Assembly (NCBI GenBank): GCA_947446575.1
Contig: CANFHC010000012.1
Span: forward strand, 34,353-98,352
From: Bacteriovoracaceae bacterium
GTDB lineage: Bacteria; Bdellovibrionota; Bacteriovoracia; Bacteriovoracales; Bacteriovoracaceae
Direction of reading: 5' to 3'
DNA length: 64,000 nt
The position numbers and the translations under genes were made by a program. Positions 17,947 to 27,165 of the stretch are shown in pieces. How positions within the stretch are numbered: the first letter of the stretch is position 1; every line of letters begins with the position of its first letter. Under the pieces are notes generated by a model that ran no database searches, was not told the origin of the DNA, and saw nothing but the letters and a program-made list of their open reading frames with translations.

Positions 17947-19101
17947 TTAACTAATTGAGCGAACATGATCCAAAAGATTATGTTCGCGCTTAAATTGTGA
18001 AAGCGCAAAGCTGACAAACACAGATGAAATTAAATAAGGCACAAGAAAAGATATCAGTAAACCTTTAGTCGTTATTAAAATTGGAATTTTTCTGTCGACA
18101 AAAACATCAGGCATAATTTCTGGTGCGTAATGATCAAAGAGAAATAAAAAGCAAAGTCCTGCCCCCACACCACCAACAATCGAAAGAAAACTCATCAGAT
18201 GCAGAAAGTATTTTGTCGATCTATTAATTTGGTTAAAAGAAGCACCTAAAATCCAAAAGCTCGAAAGATCAGTTTTAATTTTATTAAAAAAGATAAGAAG
18301 ACCTGATGAAATACATAAAGAAACTAATAAACTCATGGCCGCAAATAAAAAAATCATTACCGAACTCTCTAAATTAAGCGCCCACACTAAGGTCTTATTT
18401 TCATCGTCCCAAGTTTTAAATTGTACCCAAGGTGGAAGGTCTTTTTTAAGAGCATCAAAATCGACAATTGAATAAATGCGAATGCGATTAATTAATCTAT
18501 CTTGAATTAAATTTTGAATTAAAGGCAATCTCACCCAGAGATTAGTTGAATCAATTTCTGGAACATCAGAGCTAAATGTATGATCAATTTTAATTGTCTG
18601 ACTTCTAGGTATATCTCCCATGAGTGAGTCGACGTGGGAAGGTGAAATAAGCTGAAGACTCTCCGGAGGGGCCACGCCAACTTTATAAGCAAGTTCAGTA
18701 GGAATCATTGTTTCAAACTTACCGCCGTTGTCTAGAAATTTAGGAATGAATCCTTTTTGATCAATTCCATGAACAATGACGGGAGTTATAAAAGTTTGGT
18801 AACGAAGTAAAAGCTCTATTTCATATTCTTTGGTGAAATTAATTTTCCTAGATTTTAAGAGATGCTCAAGTGATGCGAGTTTTTGATCGGACTCTTCTGC
18901 CTTAAAAATAATTGTGGCCCTGCCTATAACGGCCTTAGAGCGCTCCATTAGCTTATTTTGAAGACCCCCCATACTGCTTTGCAGAACTATAAGAGCAAAA
19001 GAAGAAATAAAAAGACCAACGACAGCTAGAATCAGCAGTCGTTGGCGATTTTTAGCAGAAATAATATAGAAAAAAAAATATTTAAGATATGAAAGAAACA
19101 A
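17947..19101 (-). CDS. FtsX/LolC-like ABC transporter permease
   Basis: A 384-residue membrane protein with one N-terminal helix (about 21-43), a large periplasmic domain (about 45-245) and three C-terminal helices (about 250-275, 305-330 and 349-370). That topology is the MacB/LolC/FtsX type; the N-terminal FLSYLKYFFF and AVVGLFISSFALIVLQSSMGGLQNKL resemble LolC/LolE. It may belong to a lipoprotein-release complex, but no ATPase gene is adjacent. It starts 2 bases after the fadJ stop on the same strand and is probably co-transcribed with the beta-oxidation genes. Confidence 0.75.
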   Translation of the reverse strand: MFLSYLKYFFFYIISAKNRQRLLILAVVGLFISSFALIVLQSSMGGLQNKLMERSKAVIGRATIIFKAEESDQKLASLEHLLKSRKINFTKEYEIELLLRYQTFITPVIVHGIDQKGFIPKFLDNGGKFETMIPTELAYKVGVAPPESLQLISPSHVDSLMGDIPRSQTIKIDHTFSSDVPEIDSTNLWVRLPLIQNLIQDRLINRIRIYSIVDFDALKKDLPPWVQFKTWDDENKTLVWALNLESSVMIFLFAAMSLLVSLCISSGLLIFFNKIKTDLSSFWILGASFNQINRSTKYFLHLMSFLSIVGGVGAGLCFLFLFDHYAPEIMPDVFVDRKIPILITTKGLLISFLVPYLISSVFVSFALSQFKREHNLLDHVRSIS

Positions 19102-19103
19102 AT

Positions 19104-21233
19104 CTATTTAGCCTTTTCGTAAAAGTTGGTTTTATTTTCAACCAGATCTATTAAGTACTGACTTGGATTATATCTTTCTTTATCCACAGTACTACTAAAG
19201 TTTTGAAGAGCTGCTAAGATTTTATCGAGACCTTCGCTATCAGCATAACGAAGTAGCCCACCTCTAAATGGAGGAAATCCAATACCAAAAATTAATCCAA
19301 GATCGACTTCAGAAGCAGTTTGTACGATTCCATCTTTTAAGATCGCCGCAGCTTCGTTGATCATTGGTAAAAATAAGCGCATTTGAATCTCAGTTTCACT
19401 CATTTTTTTGCGTTCTTTAGGAAGCAAATCATCAAGCTCAGTGTTTGGCCCTATTACTTTTCCTTTTTCATCGTAAAGATAAAATCCTTTGGCATTTTTT
19501 TTACCAAGGAAATTTTTCTCAGCTAATTTGGAAGAAAATTTTGAAGGGTGAGCACGCTCTCCTAAACCTTCGTACATTACTTTAGCAACCTTTACGGCCA
19601 CATCAATTCCAACTTCGTCTAATAAACGCCCTGGCCCCATGGGCATCCCAAAATTAAGAGCTGCTTGATCTAAGTCCTTAAGTGAAACACCCTCTTCAAG
19701 TAAAAACCCTGCTTCATTTAAATAAGGCATAAGGATTCTGTTAACTAAAAATCCAGGGCCATCTTTTACGACAACTGGAGTTTTCTTAACTCTTAAAACC
19801 CATTTGTAAAGTGCCTCAACAGTTTCGGGGTCAACTTTACTATGAACAATAATTTCTACTAAAGGCATTAAGTGAACTGGATTAAAAAAGTGAAGCCCAG
19901 CAAAACGTTGTGGAAATTCTAAGGCTTTCGACATTTCTTCCACTGATAATGAAGAAGTATTACTTGTTAAAAGACAATCGCGATGAACATTTTTTTCTGC
20001 TTCAGCGAATACTTTTTTCTTAATATCCATGTTTTCAACAACAGCTTCAATTAATAAATCAACTTTTTGAAAGCCGCTGTAATCAAGTTGAGCAGTAATT
20101 GATCGCTGTCTTCTTTCAAATTCATCAGGAGAGATTTTTTTGCGTTTTAGTGCGCCGGCAAAATTAGAAGACGATTGTTTTAATCCTAAATTCAGAGCTT
20201 CAACGGTGAGGTCTTTCATAATAGGATGCATTCCAGCGTCGGCCATAAGCCAAGCAATCCCGCCTCCCATTGTTCCAGCACCTAGGGCCGCACCACGCTC
20301 TAATACTGGCAAGGCTTTAGTTGATTTAGGTCCACTATATTTTTTTACTCCTTCAGACATAAAATAAATATGTTGAAGATTTTTACTTTGCTCACTGATA
20401 GCAAGTTCACCAAAAGCTTGTGCTTCACCAGCCAGATAGCTAGTGCGGCCTTTCATCATTCCTGAGTCCATGACATCTAAAATTTTAAGAGGTGCCTGAT
20501 AGAAACCATTTGTTTTTTTAAGAACAGATTCCCGAACTTTTTGGAAAATGATTTTTCTTGTGACAAAATTTTCTGTCGCCAATTCTTTCATTGATTCTTT
20601 TAGGGAATGCGAAGGATTTTTTCTATTGAAAAACTTTGGCGCCATCGCCAGCAAGTTTTCTTTTGGATAAACTTCAGTAACTAATCCCACTTTCTTTGCC
20701 TTATCAGCTCGCAGAGTTTTACCAGTTAAAATCATATCAAGAGCATTAGGAAGTCCAATTTTTCTTGGAAGTCGATAAGTTCCTCCAAATCCTGGAATAA
20801 TTCCCAGTTTCACTTCTGGAAGACCTAATTGAGTCTTAGAAGAATTTGAAGCTAGAATCGTTTTACAAGAAAGTGATAATTCCAATCCACCACCAAGACA
20901 AACTCCATCCACACAAGCAATTGTAGGAATTGGTAAATCTTCAATGCGATTAAAAATATTTTGACCTTGCTCAGACTTATCCGCCGCTTCTGATTCAGTT
21001 GTGAGAGAAGCAATCAAAGTAATATCTGCTCCTGCAAGAAAACAATTTTCTTTGTGTGAAAAGAAAATAACTCCCGTGAGATCGGATGATTTTGTGTGCA
21101 ACTCTTCAACAATGCTTGCTAGTTCCGTCATTGTTGCAATATCAAGAGTATTCATAGAGCGCGTATTATTTAATCCAAATCCAACATACGCGATTTTTTC
21201 TTTAACTTCGAAACTAATTTTATGATATGACAT
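19104..21233 (-). CDS. fadJ: Fatty-acid oxidation multifunctional protein (enoyl-CoA hydratase / 3-hydroxyacyl-CoA dehydrogenase)
   Basis: A 709-residue bifunctional beta-oxidation enzyme. The N-terminal crotonase domain (1-200) shows AGADI, DGVCLGGGLELSLSCK and LPEVKLGIIPGFGGT with the catalytic Glu. The 3-hydroxyacyl-CoA dehydrogenase half starts at about 310 with GAGTMGGGIAW (NAD site), then TSNTSSLSVEEM, FAGLHFFNPVHLMPLVEI with the catalytic His, and a GPGFLVNRI motif. The length and the FadI neighbour favour FadJ over FadB. Spacing to fadI is 29 bases, forming a fadI-fadJ-permease operon. Confidence 0.93.
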   Translation of the reverse strand: MSYHKISFEVKEKIAYVGFGLNNTRSMNTLDIATMTELASIVEELHTKSSDLTGVIFFSHKENCFLAGADITLIASLTTESEAADKSEQGQNIFNRIEDLPIPTIACVDGVCLGGGLELSLSCKTILASNSSKTQLGLPEVKLGIIPGFGGTYRLPRKIGLPNALDMILTGKTLRADKAKKVGLVTEVYPKENLLAMAPKFFNRKNPSHSLKESMKELATENFVTRKIIFQKVRESVLKKTNGFYQAPLKILDVMDSGMMKGRTSYLAGEAQAFGELAISEQSKNLQHIYFMSEGVKKYSGPKSTKALPVLERGAALGAGTMGGGIAWLMADAGMHPIMKDLTVEALNLGLKQSSSNFAGALKRKKISPDEFERRQRSITAQLDYSGFQKVDLLIEAVVENMDIKKKVFAEAEKNVHRDCLLTSNTSSLSVEEMSKALEFPQRFAGLHFFNPVHLMPLVEIIVHSKVDPETVEALYKWVLRVKKTPVVVKDGPGFLVNRILMPYLNEAGFLLEEGVSLKDLDQAALNFGMPMGPGRLLDEVGIDVAVKVAKVMYEGLGERAHPSKFSSKLAEKNFLGKKNAKGFYLYDEKGKVIGPNTELDDLLPKERKKMSETEIQMRLFLPMINEAAAILKDGIVQTASEVDLGLIFGIGFPPFRGGLLRYADSEGLDKILAALQNFSSTVDKERYNPSQYLIDLVENKTNFYEKAK

Positions 21234-21262
21234 ATTTCACTCTCTTATTGCTTAATTTATTA

Positions 21263-22558
21263 TTAGCGAATTAGATTCTCAACAACGACTGCTCCACCTT
21301 GTCCACCACCAATGCATAAAGAAGCAAGTCCATAGCGACCTTTTCTTTTTTTCAATTCGTGAATTAAAGAAACAATTAAGCGCGAGCCTGTTGAACCAAC
21401 TGGATGTCCTAGAGCAATACCGCCACCATTAACATTCACGCGGCTCCAATCAAGTTCACCCCACGCAATATCCACATTAAATCTAGCAGCAACTTCTTTA
21501 TCTTTTAGAGCGATTGAAACTGCTAAAATTTGTGCGGCAAAAGCTTCATTCAATTCGAACAAATCAAAATCAGATAGCGATAATTTTGTTCTTCTCATAA
21601 CACCATCCATTGCAAGCAGCGGCCCCATACCCATTCTCTCAGGCTCTAATCCATGGAAGTGATAATCGACTAATTTAGCAATTGGTTTCAAGTTATATTT
21701 TTTTACAGCTTCTTCTGAAGCAAATAATAAGGCAGATCCGCCATCAGTAATTGGACAGCTGTTTCCAACAGTTACTGTTCCTGATTTTTTATCGAAATAA
21801 GGCTTCATTTTTCCCAGGCCTTCAACAGTAGAATTTTCTCTTGGACCTACGTCATCAACTAAAAGTTTATTTAAACTTCCACCGATTGTGATTGGAAGAA
21901 TTTCATCTTTAAATCTTCCTGACTTTGTTGCAGCAACTGCTTTTGCGTGAGAGTTGTTGGCGTATGTATCTTGCATTTCACGTGTGATTTTTAATTCACG
22001 CGCAAGTAATTCTGCCGTTTGCCCCATATTGAGACCGCAGAAAGGATCCGTTAATCCTTGCTCGATTGCAATAATGGGAGTTAGAAAATTAGGTCTAAAA
22101 GAGCTCATGGCCGATAATTTTTCAGTCACCGATTTTGCTTTCATCAGTTTTGCAAAAAGATCAGTCATCTCTTTGTTATACATCAATGGCATTTGTGACA
22201 TTGATTCAACTCCACCAGCAACAATAATATCTGATCTTCCACTTGCGATTTTTAAATAGGCTTGAGAAACAGCTTCCATTCCTGAAGCACAATTTCTATG
22301 TACTGAATAACCAGAAGTTTTTTTATGTAAGCCTGCTTCAAGCGCAATAACACGCCCAACATTTGGATACTTGGCAGGAGTTCCAGTGTTTCCAAAAATA
22401 ACTTCATCAACCATGTCAGTTGGAATTTCGGTATTATCGATTAAATGTTTTACAAGATACGCTCCCAAGTATGGGGCCTGAACATCTTTTAAATCTAAAC
22501 CTGCTTTTGCTTGCGGGGTTCTTTTACCATCGACAATATACACGTCTTTCATTGACAT
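21263..22558 (-). CDS. fadI: Acetyl-CoA acyltransferase (3-ketoacyl-CoA thiolase)
   Basis: Thiolase cleaving 3-ketoacyl-CoA in the last step of beta-oxidation. The acyl-accepting Cys is in HRNCASGMEA at about residue 86. The second His is in GGGIALGHPVGSTGSR at about 383 and the second Cys in LCIGGGQGGA near the C-terminus. The start at 22558 is chosen because GGAGAG lies 4-6 bases upstream; the ATG at 22570 overlaps that Shine-Dalgarno. An ATG at 22552 is a second option. First gene of the fadI-fadJ pair. Confidence 0.93.
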   Translation of the reverse strand: MSMKDVYIVDGKRTPQAKAGLDLKDVQAPYLGAYLVKHLIDNTEIPTDMVDEVIFGNTGTPAKYPNVGRVIALEAGLHKKTSGYSVHRNCASGMEAVSQAYLKIASGRSDIIVAGGVESMSQMPLMYNKEMTDLFAKLMKAKSVTEKLSAMSSFRPNFLTPIIAIEQGLTDPFCGLNMGQTAELLARELKITREMQDTYANNSHAKAVAATKSGRFKDEILPITIGGSLNKLLVDDVGPRENSTVEGLGKMKPYFDKKSGTVTVGNSCPITDGGSALLFASEEAVKKYNLKPIAKLVDYHFHGLEPERMGMGPLLAMDGVMRRTKLSLSDFDLFELNEAFAAQILAVSIALKDKEVAARFNVDIAWGELDWSRVNVNGGGIALGHPVGSTGSRLIVSLIHELKKRKGRYGLASLCIGGGQGGAVVVENLIR

Positions 22559-22681
22559 AATTCTCTCCATGAATTTTAAGGGATCAATTTGGATATAGAT
22601 AAATTCTAAGGGAAATAATCCATTAAAGAAAGATGGTAATGTTTGGATTTTGTGAGGAGTTGATGAAATAAAATAGATGAC

Positions 22682-22714
22682 AAAAAAAAACGGGCATCAT
22701 CAAGATGCCCGTTT
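22682..22714 (-). terminator. Intrinsic terminator of the barrel-protein gene
   Basis: An 8-bp stem (CGGGCATC, 22691-22698; GATGCCCG, 22704-22711), extended by A/T pairs, with loop ATCAA. On the minus strand it is followed by nine U. Confidence 0.88.
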
Positions 22715-22738
22715 CATAGTATTTTTAAATTTAATCGA

Positions 22739-23815
22739 TTAGAATTTTACAACCAATCCGGCCTGAATCGATGTTACGTCAGCGGCTTCAATTGATTTAG
22801 TAACGTTTTGAAGTCTAACTTGGTCCGGGTTATTTGTTGTTGTATCAGCGTTACTCGAAATCCCTGAACTAAGTGACTTAGTATAAGAGATATCTGCGTT
22901 GAACCCGACTGTTTCGCTGAAATCAACTTCTGCACCTAGCTTTGCTCCAGCACCCATAGAGGAAGATGAAAAACCTTCACTACCATAGTTTACACCATTG
23001 TTTTGGAAACCATTACCACTATCAGTATATTTTAAGTTAGATCTATTTAAACTTAAAGTTGCACCTACAAAAGGTTTAACTTTTGATTCTGCAGTTAAGA
23101 AAAATTTTCCATTCGCTTCGATAGAAAGTTTGTCATAAGACATTTTTCTACCACCTGAAAAAGCGTTGTAGTAAGTCGATCCGTAAGAATAGTTCGAGTT
23201 AAAATCATTTGATGTATCTGTTGCATCTAAAGTTGAATAACCAATTCCCAATCCAACTGAAAGTTGTTGCATTACAAGAGTCTCAACATTCACACCAATA
23301 TTAAGTTTTGATTCCCAATCAATTTTGTCACCCTTAATTGATGAAGCTCCAAGATAAGGAATCACTTTTGATTTCTTAACTTCAGGAAGTTTTTCTTCTT
23401 TTACTTCGACAATTTTAGTTTCAATTACTGGTGCCGCTACTATTACAGGTTGAGGAGCAATTGGAGCAGCCTGAGTAACTTGAACTTTATCTTCATTAAG
23501 ATTATTCAAACTTTTTCCAAAAGCGTCTTGAAGTTTATTCGTAAGTGCAATTTCTTGCTTTACACGAATATCTTCTATTTTCTTTTCGACCATGACTTTA
23601 TTTCTTTCTTCTAATTTTTCTCTTCTTTGACGAAGACGCTCAGATGGAGAAAGTTTACCCTCTAAGTTAATGTCTTCCATTTGAAGAGCGTCATCTGCTT
23701 CATCAAGCATATCGTCTTGAGCATTTGCCTTTTGTGGATGAATCCCAGCTAATAATGCAGTTGCTAGAAATAAACTCATGAACGTTAATCTTTTATTCTC
23801 AATTGAAAGTTTCAT
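22739..23815 (-). CDS. Outer-membrane beta-barrel protein with an N-terminal coiled coil
   Basis: A 358-residue exported protein. Signal peptide at residues 1-33, ending in ANAQ. Residues about 50-110 are highly charged (SERLRQRREKLEERN and so on) and predict a coiled coil, followed by a Pro/Val linker. The C-terminal 200 residues alternate polar and hydrophobic residues with Gly and aromatic positions and end in VVKF, the terminal-Phe signature of outer-membrane barrels. The start at 23815 has AAAGGAG upstream. The coiled-coil-plus-barrel design recalls OmpA-like or adhesin-like surface proteins; no function is assigned. Confidence 0.8.
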   Translation of the reverse strand: MKLSIENKRLTFMSLFLATALLAGIHPQKANAQDDMLDEADDALQMEDINLEGKLSPSERLRQRREKLEERNKVMVEKKIEDIRVKQEIALTNKLQDAFGKSLNNLNEDKVQVTQAAPIAPQPVIVAAPVIETKIVEVKEEKLPEVKKSKVIPYLGASSIKGDKIDWESKLNIGVNVETLVMQQLSVGLGIGYSTLDATDTSNDFNSNYSYGSTYYNAFSGGRKMSYDKLSIEANGKFFLTAESKVKPFVGATLSLNRSNLKYTDSGNGFQNNGVNYGSEGFSSSSMGAGAKLGAEVDFSETVGFNADISYTKSLSSGISSNADTTTNNPDQVRLQNVTKSIEAADVTSIQAGLVVKF

Positions 23816-23969
23816 AACTTCTCCTTTGGATCTCGCAAGTGCCTCAGACACTGGCGCCAATCATTAAACACCTATTAATCGTTTTCCCATTTGTTATAGC
23901 AGTCACAGAATTTACTGCACTACAATTCGACAGCATGTGTAGATTTTACCAAGTGGTGCCATTTTGGGA

Positions 23970-24245
23970 TTACTTTTTGAAAGGATAGTATTCGAACTTT
24001 TTAGGGCCGCCCTTAGGCGCTAGTATGCCATTAATTTTACAAAGTAATGTCTTAGAATTCGGGCCACTTTCGCACTTTTTAGGGTCGCTAATATCCCCTA
24101 AATACTTGTTCTTCATTGTAATCATAATTGAGGAAATGATAGTCGCCATAACTACCAAGAGCAGCAGGTACTCGACCATTGTTTGCCCGGATTCATTTGG
24201 AGCTAAGTCTCTATTCCCAAGGAATCTCAAAGCGTCTCTCTCCAT
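23970..24245 (-). CDS. Flp-pilin-like small membrane protein
   Basis: A 91-residue protein whose segment ESGQTMVEYLLLLVVMATIISSIMI (about 18-42, read in two overlapping parts) has the Gly-Gln-x-x-x-Glu-Tyr start and hydrophobic helix of Flp/TadE-type class IV pilins, in which prepilin peptidase cuts before the hydrophobic stretch. Two Cys (CESG, LLCK) lie in the C-terminal part and may pair. It overlaps the upstream gene by 19 bases, so it is the last gene of a waaA-led operon. No tad assembly genes are in the window. Confidence 0.62.
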   Translation of the reverse strand: MERDALRFLGNRDLAPNESGQTMVEYLLLLVVMATIISSIMITMKNKYLGDISDPKKCESGPNSKTLLCKINGILAPKGGPKKFEYYPFKK

Positions 24246-25618
24246 TTTTTTATTTCAATTAAAGAGGAAAATGTTCCGAGGGCATCCTCATTATAAGGAC
24301 CAAAATAGAGAACGTTTTTTAGTCGTGAAAACAAAAGGGGAGCCGAGTCTTCTAAAACATGCACCAGTTTAGTTGATAAACTGGAATCAAGTCTTTTATA
24401 AGCATTGTAGTCTTTATCTTCAATAAAAACATCTAATGTGAATTTCATCGAGCATTTTTCAACTTCAAAAATATATTCGGGAAATAAAAAATCTAAATCA
24501 GCAAGTAGCAATGAAAAGACTCTTTCTTCGATAAATTCAATCTTTATCCCTTCTCGTTTTGCTAAGATAATATTGAAAACCGCATTTTGATCTTTGAAAT
24601 TGACTTCCCAAAAAGGCCTGTCAGTTCCTATTTTCATAGGTGAAGAAAACAGTAATTTCTTTTCTTTTAACAGTGCCGGCAATGGTGATTTAAAATCCAA
24701 AGTCACATTTAAACAATTATATGACGAACTCGAAGTCTTTAGTCGAATAGGAAGGCCTACGGGATAACCCCCAATAAAGGCCATTTTTTTGGGTTTTATA
24801 AGCCCTTCAAAACTCTCTAATTCAAAACTTTTCACTAACCCACTTTGAAATTTTAAGTCTGCAAGATTTAATTTTTTAAACTCTCCACCAGAGAATTGAT
24901 GAACTTTTAAGAGGTCTTGAATTAATCGTTCGTGATCGAGTTTAAAATAAGGTGAGATGAGCGAGAAAAATAAATGCATTATTTCAGAGCGGCTTCCGGT
25001 GGTGTTCAATCGGCTTTGAAAAAAACCTCTGGTCATAAAGATGAGTGAATTAAATTCACCTCTGGCCACTTCAGACATTTCATCTTTTTTAGAAAAATGC
25101 GAAAAAAAATGTTCAAAATGATAAAGCAATTCCGAAGGAATTGAATTTTCGAAAAGTTTTGAGATTTTATGTGATTTTTTTTCTATAAAAATTGCTCTAG
25201 TCGTTTTAGCGCAAAAATCATTATAGCTCTTATTAAAATCTAAGATTTCATTCTCGAAGGACAATGATCCTGTTTTGTCGTTCAAAAAGAGTTCGGGGAA
25301 TTTGCGGCAGAGTTCACGGTAATTGCGAAGAGGAGTGTCGCCCAAAACAATTTGTTTTTTCCCAACAAAAAAATAAATTTCTGATGGAGAGAGATAGTCA
25401 TCAATATTTTTTAATGGAAGTAGATCGCCCAACTCCCCCCAAGTACGCAAAAACTCTACGTCTAAAAGTGTGAGTGAGTTAGTGAAAAAATCTCCATAAT
25501 TAAAACGATCATCATCGAGTACTAATACTTTTTTCCCGCGGTTTAATAAACCGACTGAGAGTAAAAAGGTGATGAAGTTATGGCCAACAAGGGCATAGTC
25601 GATATCTTTATTTAACAT
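24227..25618 (-). CDS. Uncharacterised Rossmann-like protein (possible FAD/NAD-binding)
   Basis: A 463-residue protein that I cannot place firmly. The N-terminus (DYALVGHNFITFLLSVGLLNRGKKVLVLDDD, a beta-alpha-beta unit ending in an acidic residue) looks like a dinucleotide-binding fold with a degenerate glycine motif. A central FIGGYPVGLPIRL and the C-terminal LFSRLKNVLYFGPY could be FAD-contact strands of an amine-oxidase-like enzyme. No signal peptide. It overlaps waaA by 7 bases and the pilin-like gene by 19, so all three are translationally coupled; a cell-surface role is inferred only from that context. Confidence 0.6.
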   Translation of the reverse strand: MLNKDIDYALVGHNFITFLLSVGLLNRGKKVLVLDDDRFNYGDFFTNSLTLLDVEFLRTWGELGDLLPLKNIDDYLSPSEIYFFVGKKQIVLGDTPLRNYRELCRKFPELFLNDKTGSLSFENEILDFNKSYNDFCAKTTRAIFIEKKSHKISKLFENSIPSELLYHFEHFFSHFSKKDEMSEVARGEFNSLIFMTRGFFQSRLNTTGSRSEIMHLFFSLISPYFKLDHERLIQDLLKVHQFSGGEFKKLNLADLKFQSGLVKSFELESFEGLIKPKKMAFIGGYPVGLPIRLKTSSSSYNCLNVTLDFKSPLPALLKEKKLLFSSPMKIGTDRPFWEVNFKDQNAVFNIILAKREGIKIEFIEERVFSLLLADLDFLFPEYIFEVEKCSMKFTLDVFIEDKDYNAYKRLDSSLSTKLVHVLEDSAPLLFSRLKNVLYFGPYNEDALGTFSSLIEIKKWRETL

Positions 25619-26919
25619 GTTTCTATCTCTTTAATGATTTGCTCCTTTTTTTCTGAGGCCAAAAGGCGTTGACACTGGCGAGCAGACAGATCAGGTGGAA
25701 TCATTCGATTTAAGTTAAATAAATTATAAAATGAATCTGGATTATTGAGAAGATGTATTTCATTCGGAGAAATTTCCGCAATAAAATCGTATTCTGTTGA
25801 TCGGTGAATCGAAGGCCCAATAAAAACCCTACAACCAGCAAGGTATGGCTCTAAAACAGAGTGAATTGATCGAGCGTATCCACCGCCGACGTAACTGCAC
25901 TCAAACATAGTGTAAAGTTCACAGAGAACTCCACTTAGATTTAGTAGAACAATTCCAGGTATTGCTGGATCAAAATCACTGCCCATTCTGGTTATTTCAT
26001 AAACAGGAATTCCCTTAAAGAGATCCCATAAATGCTTTTTCATCTGCTCAATTGATTTAGGCCTTAAATCGTGGGGTACGATAAGGAGATGAACTTCTCC
26101 ACTAGCGAGAACTCCCCTCCACTCATTGGATTTTAAAATTCCAAAATCACTCTCCCATGCACTTCCCATAATGAAGTTGGAGTTTTTTGGTCTCAGTCGC
26201 AAAAAGTCTAGGTAAGAAGTAAGTGAGTTAATAGCTTCGAGAGTTTGTTGAGATTTGCCAATACGTTCAAAAATTCTTGGAATTCTAAAATCAAATTGAT
26301 TAACTTTTGCTTTTTTAAAATGTGTTTGAAAATATTGTTCTTCTTTTTTATTGGCCGCGATGATGACGTTGAAAAGTCGATACACTTCCGATTTAAACCA
26401 ACTGGGATTTTTACCTGCGGCTGAAACCAAGATAAATTTTACTCCAAAAAATTTTAAAATTAAGAGTTCCGGAAAAAAATCATAACGGCAAAAAATAAGT
26501 TTTTTAGCACTCATCCACTTACTGGCCGTCTGAAAAAGAAAAAAATGAGTAACAATAGGAAGTCTTAAAACACGAATCAGGTCTTGATGGTCTCGGGCCA
26601 TCTTTAGGCACTTACTTTCCACTGATGGGGAAGCAAAAAGAATTTCTACTCTTTTATTCTTTTTAATAAAAAACTCAATTAATGGTCTGACTTGTTCAAG
26701 TTCTCCTTCGGAAGAAACTTCAAAACAATAATCGGCTACAAGATTATCTAATTTATTTGACCTGCAAACATTATCAATTTCTAAAAAATTCTTTCGCTCA
26801 AAGTCAAAACGTTCTTTTAACTTGGGATGAATATTTTTTATAACAATAAGTAAAAGTGAGAGTGGGCCACGCACTATGGCGGCCAAGACTAAAAGGAGGA
26901 TGAAAAAAAATCGCGACAT
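25612..26919 (-). CDS. waaA: 3-deoxy-D-manno-octulosonic acid (Kdo) transferase, GT30
   Basis: Glycosyltransferase that adds Kdo to lipid A in LPS synthesis. A hydrophobic N-terminal anchor (about 4-25) is followed by two Rossmann-like halves. VSSEGELEQVRPLI at about 69 matches the acceptor-side motif of WaaA with its catalytic Glu. In the second half IVPHDLRP (about 286), LYTMFECSYVGGGYARSIHSVLEP (about 340) and FIGPSIHRSTEYDF match the donor-binding GT30 signature. The sequence is divergent, but motif order and length (435 aa) fit. It leads a three-gene overlapping operon. Confidence 0.82.
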   Translation of the reverse strand: MSRFFFILLLVLAAIVRGPLSLLLIVIKNIHPKLKERFDFERKNFLEIDNVCRSNKLDNLVADYCFEVSSEGELEQVRPLIEFFIKKNKRVEILFASPSVESKCLKMARDHQDLIRVLRLPIVTHFFLFQTASKWMSAKKLIFCRYDFFPELLILKFFGVKFILVSAAGKNPSWFKSEVYRLFNVIIAANKKEEQYFQTHFKKAKVNQFDFRIPRIFERIGKSQQTLEAINSLTSYLDFLRLRPKNSNFIMGSAWESDFGILKSNEWRGVLASGEVHLLIVPHDLRPKSIEQMKKHLWDLFKGIPVYEITRMGSDFDPAIPGIVLLNLSGVLCELYTMFECSYVGGGYARSIHSVLEPYLAGCRVFIGPSIHRSTEYDFIAEISPNEIHLLNNPDSFYNLFNLNRMIPPDLSARQCQRLLASEKKEQIIKEIETC

Positions 26920-27165
26920 AATTATTTAGAATCGCAGAGTAGGGTCAGCTTGTCACTTAAGCTTTCGGAATTTTGTTTTATTTCGCAATTTCTTACTATT
27001 ACTTACAATTCAAGTATTTTGTGCTCAACTATTTAAAACACCGTTGTATTCTTGAGTAAAAAACATAAGAATAGCGTTTTGTATTTATAGAGTTACATTA
27101 TCATAACCAAAATTAAATATTAGATTAAAAGCGCATTACGCGAACAAAAAAGGGGAGCTATTTCA

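Noticed and set aside
24025..24372. A 115-codon plus-strand frame
   Set aside because: It is antisense to the pilin-like gene and the Rossmann-like gene, both better supported by overlaps and composition.
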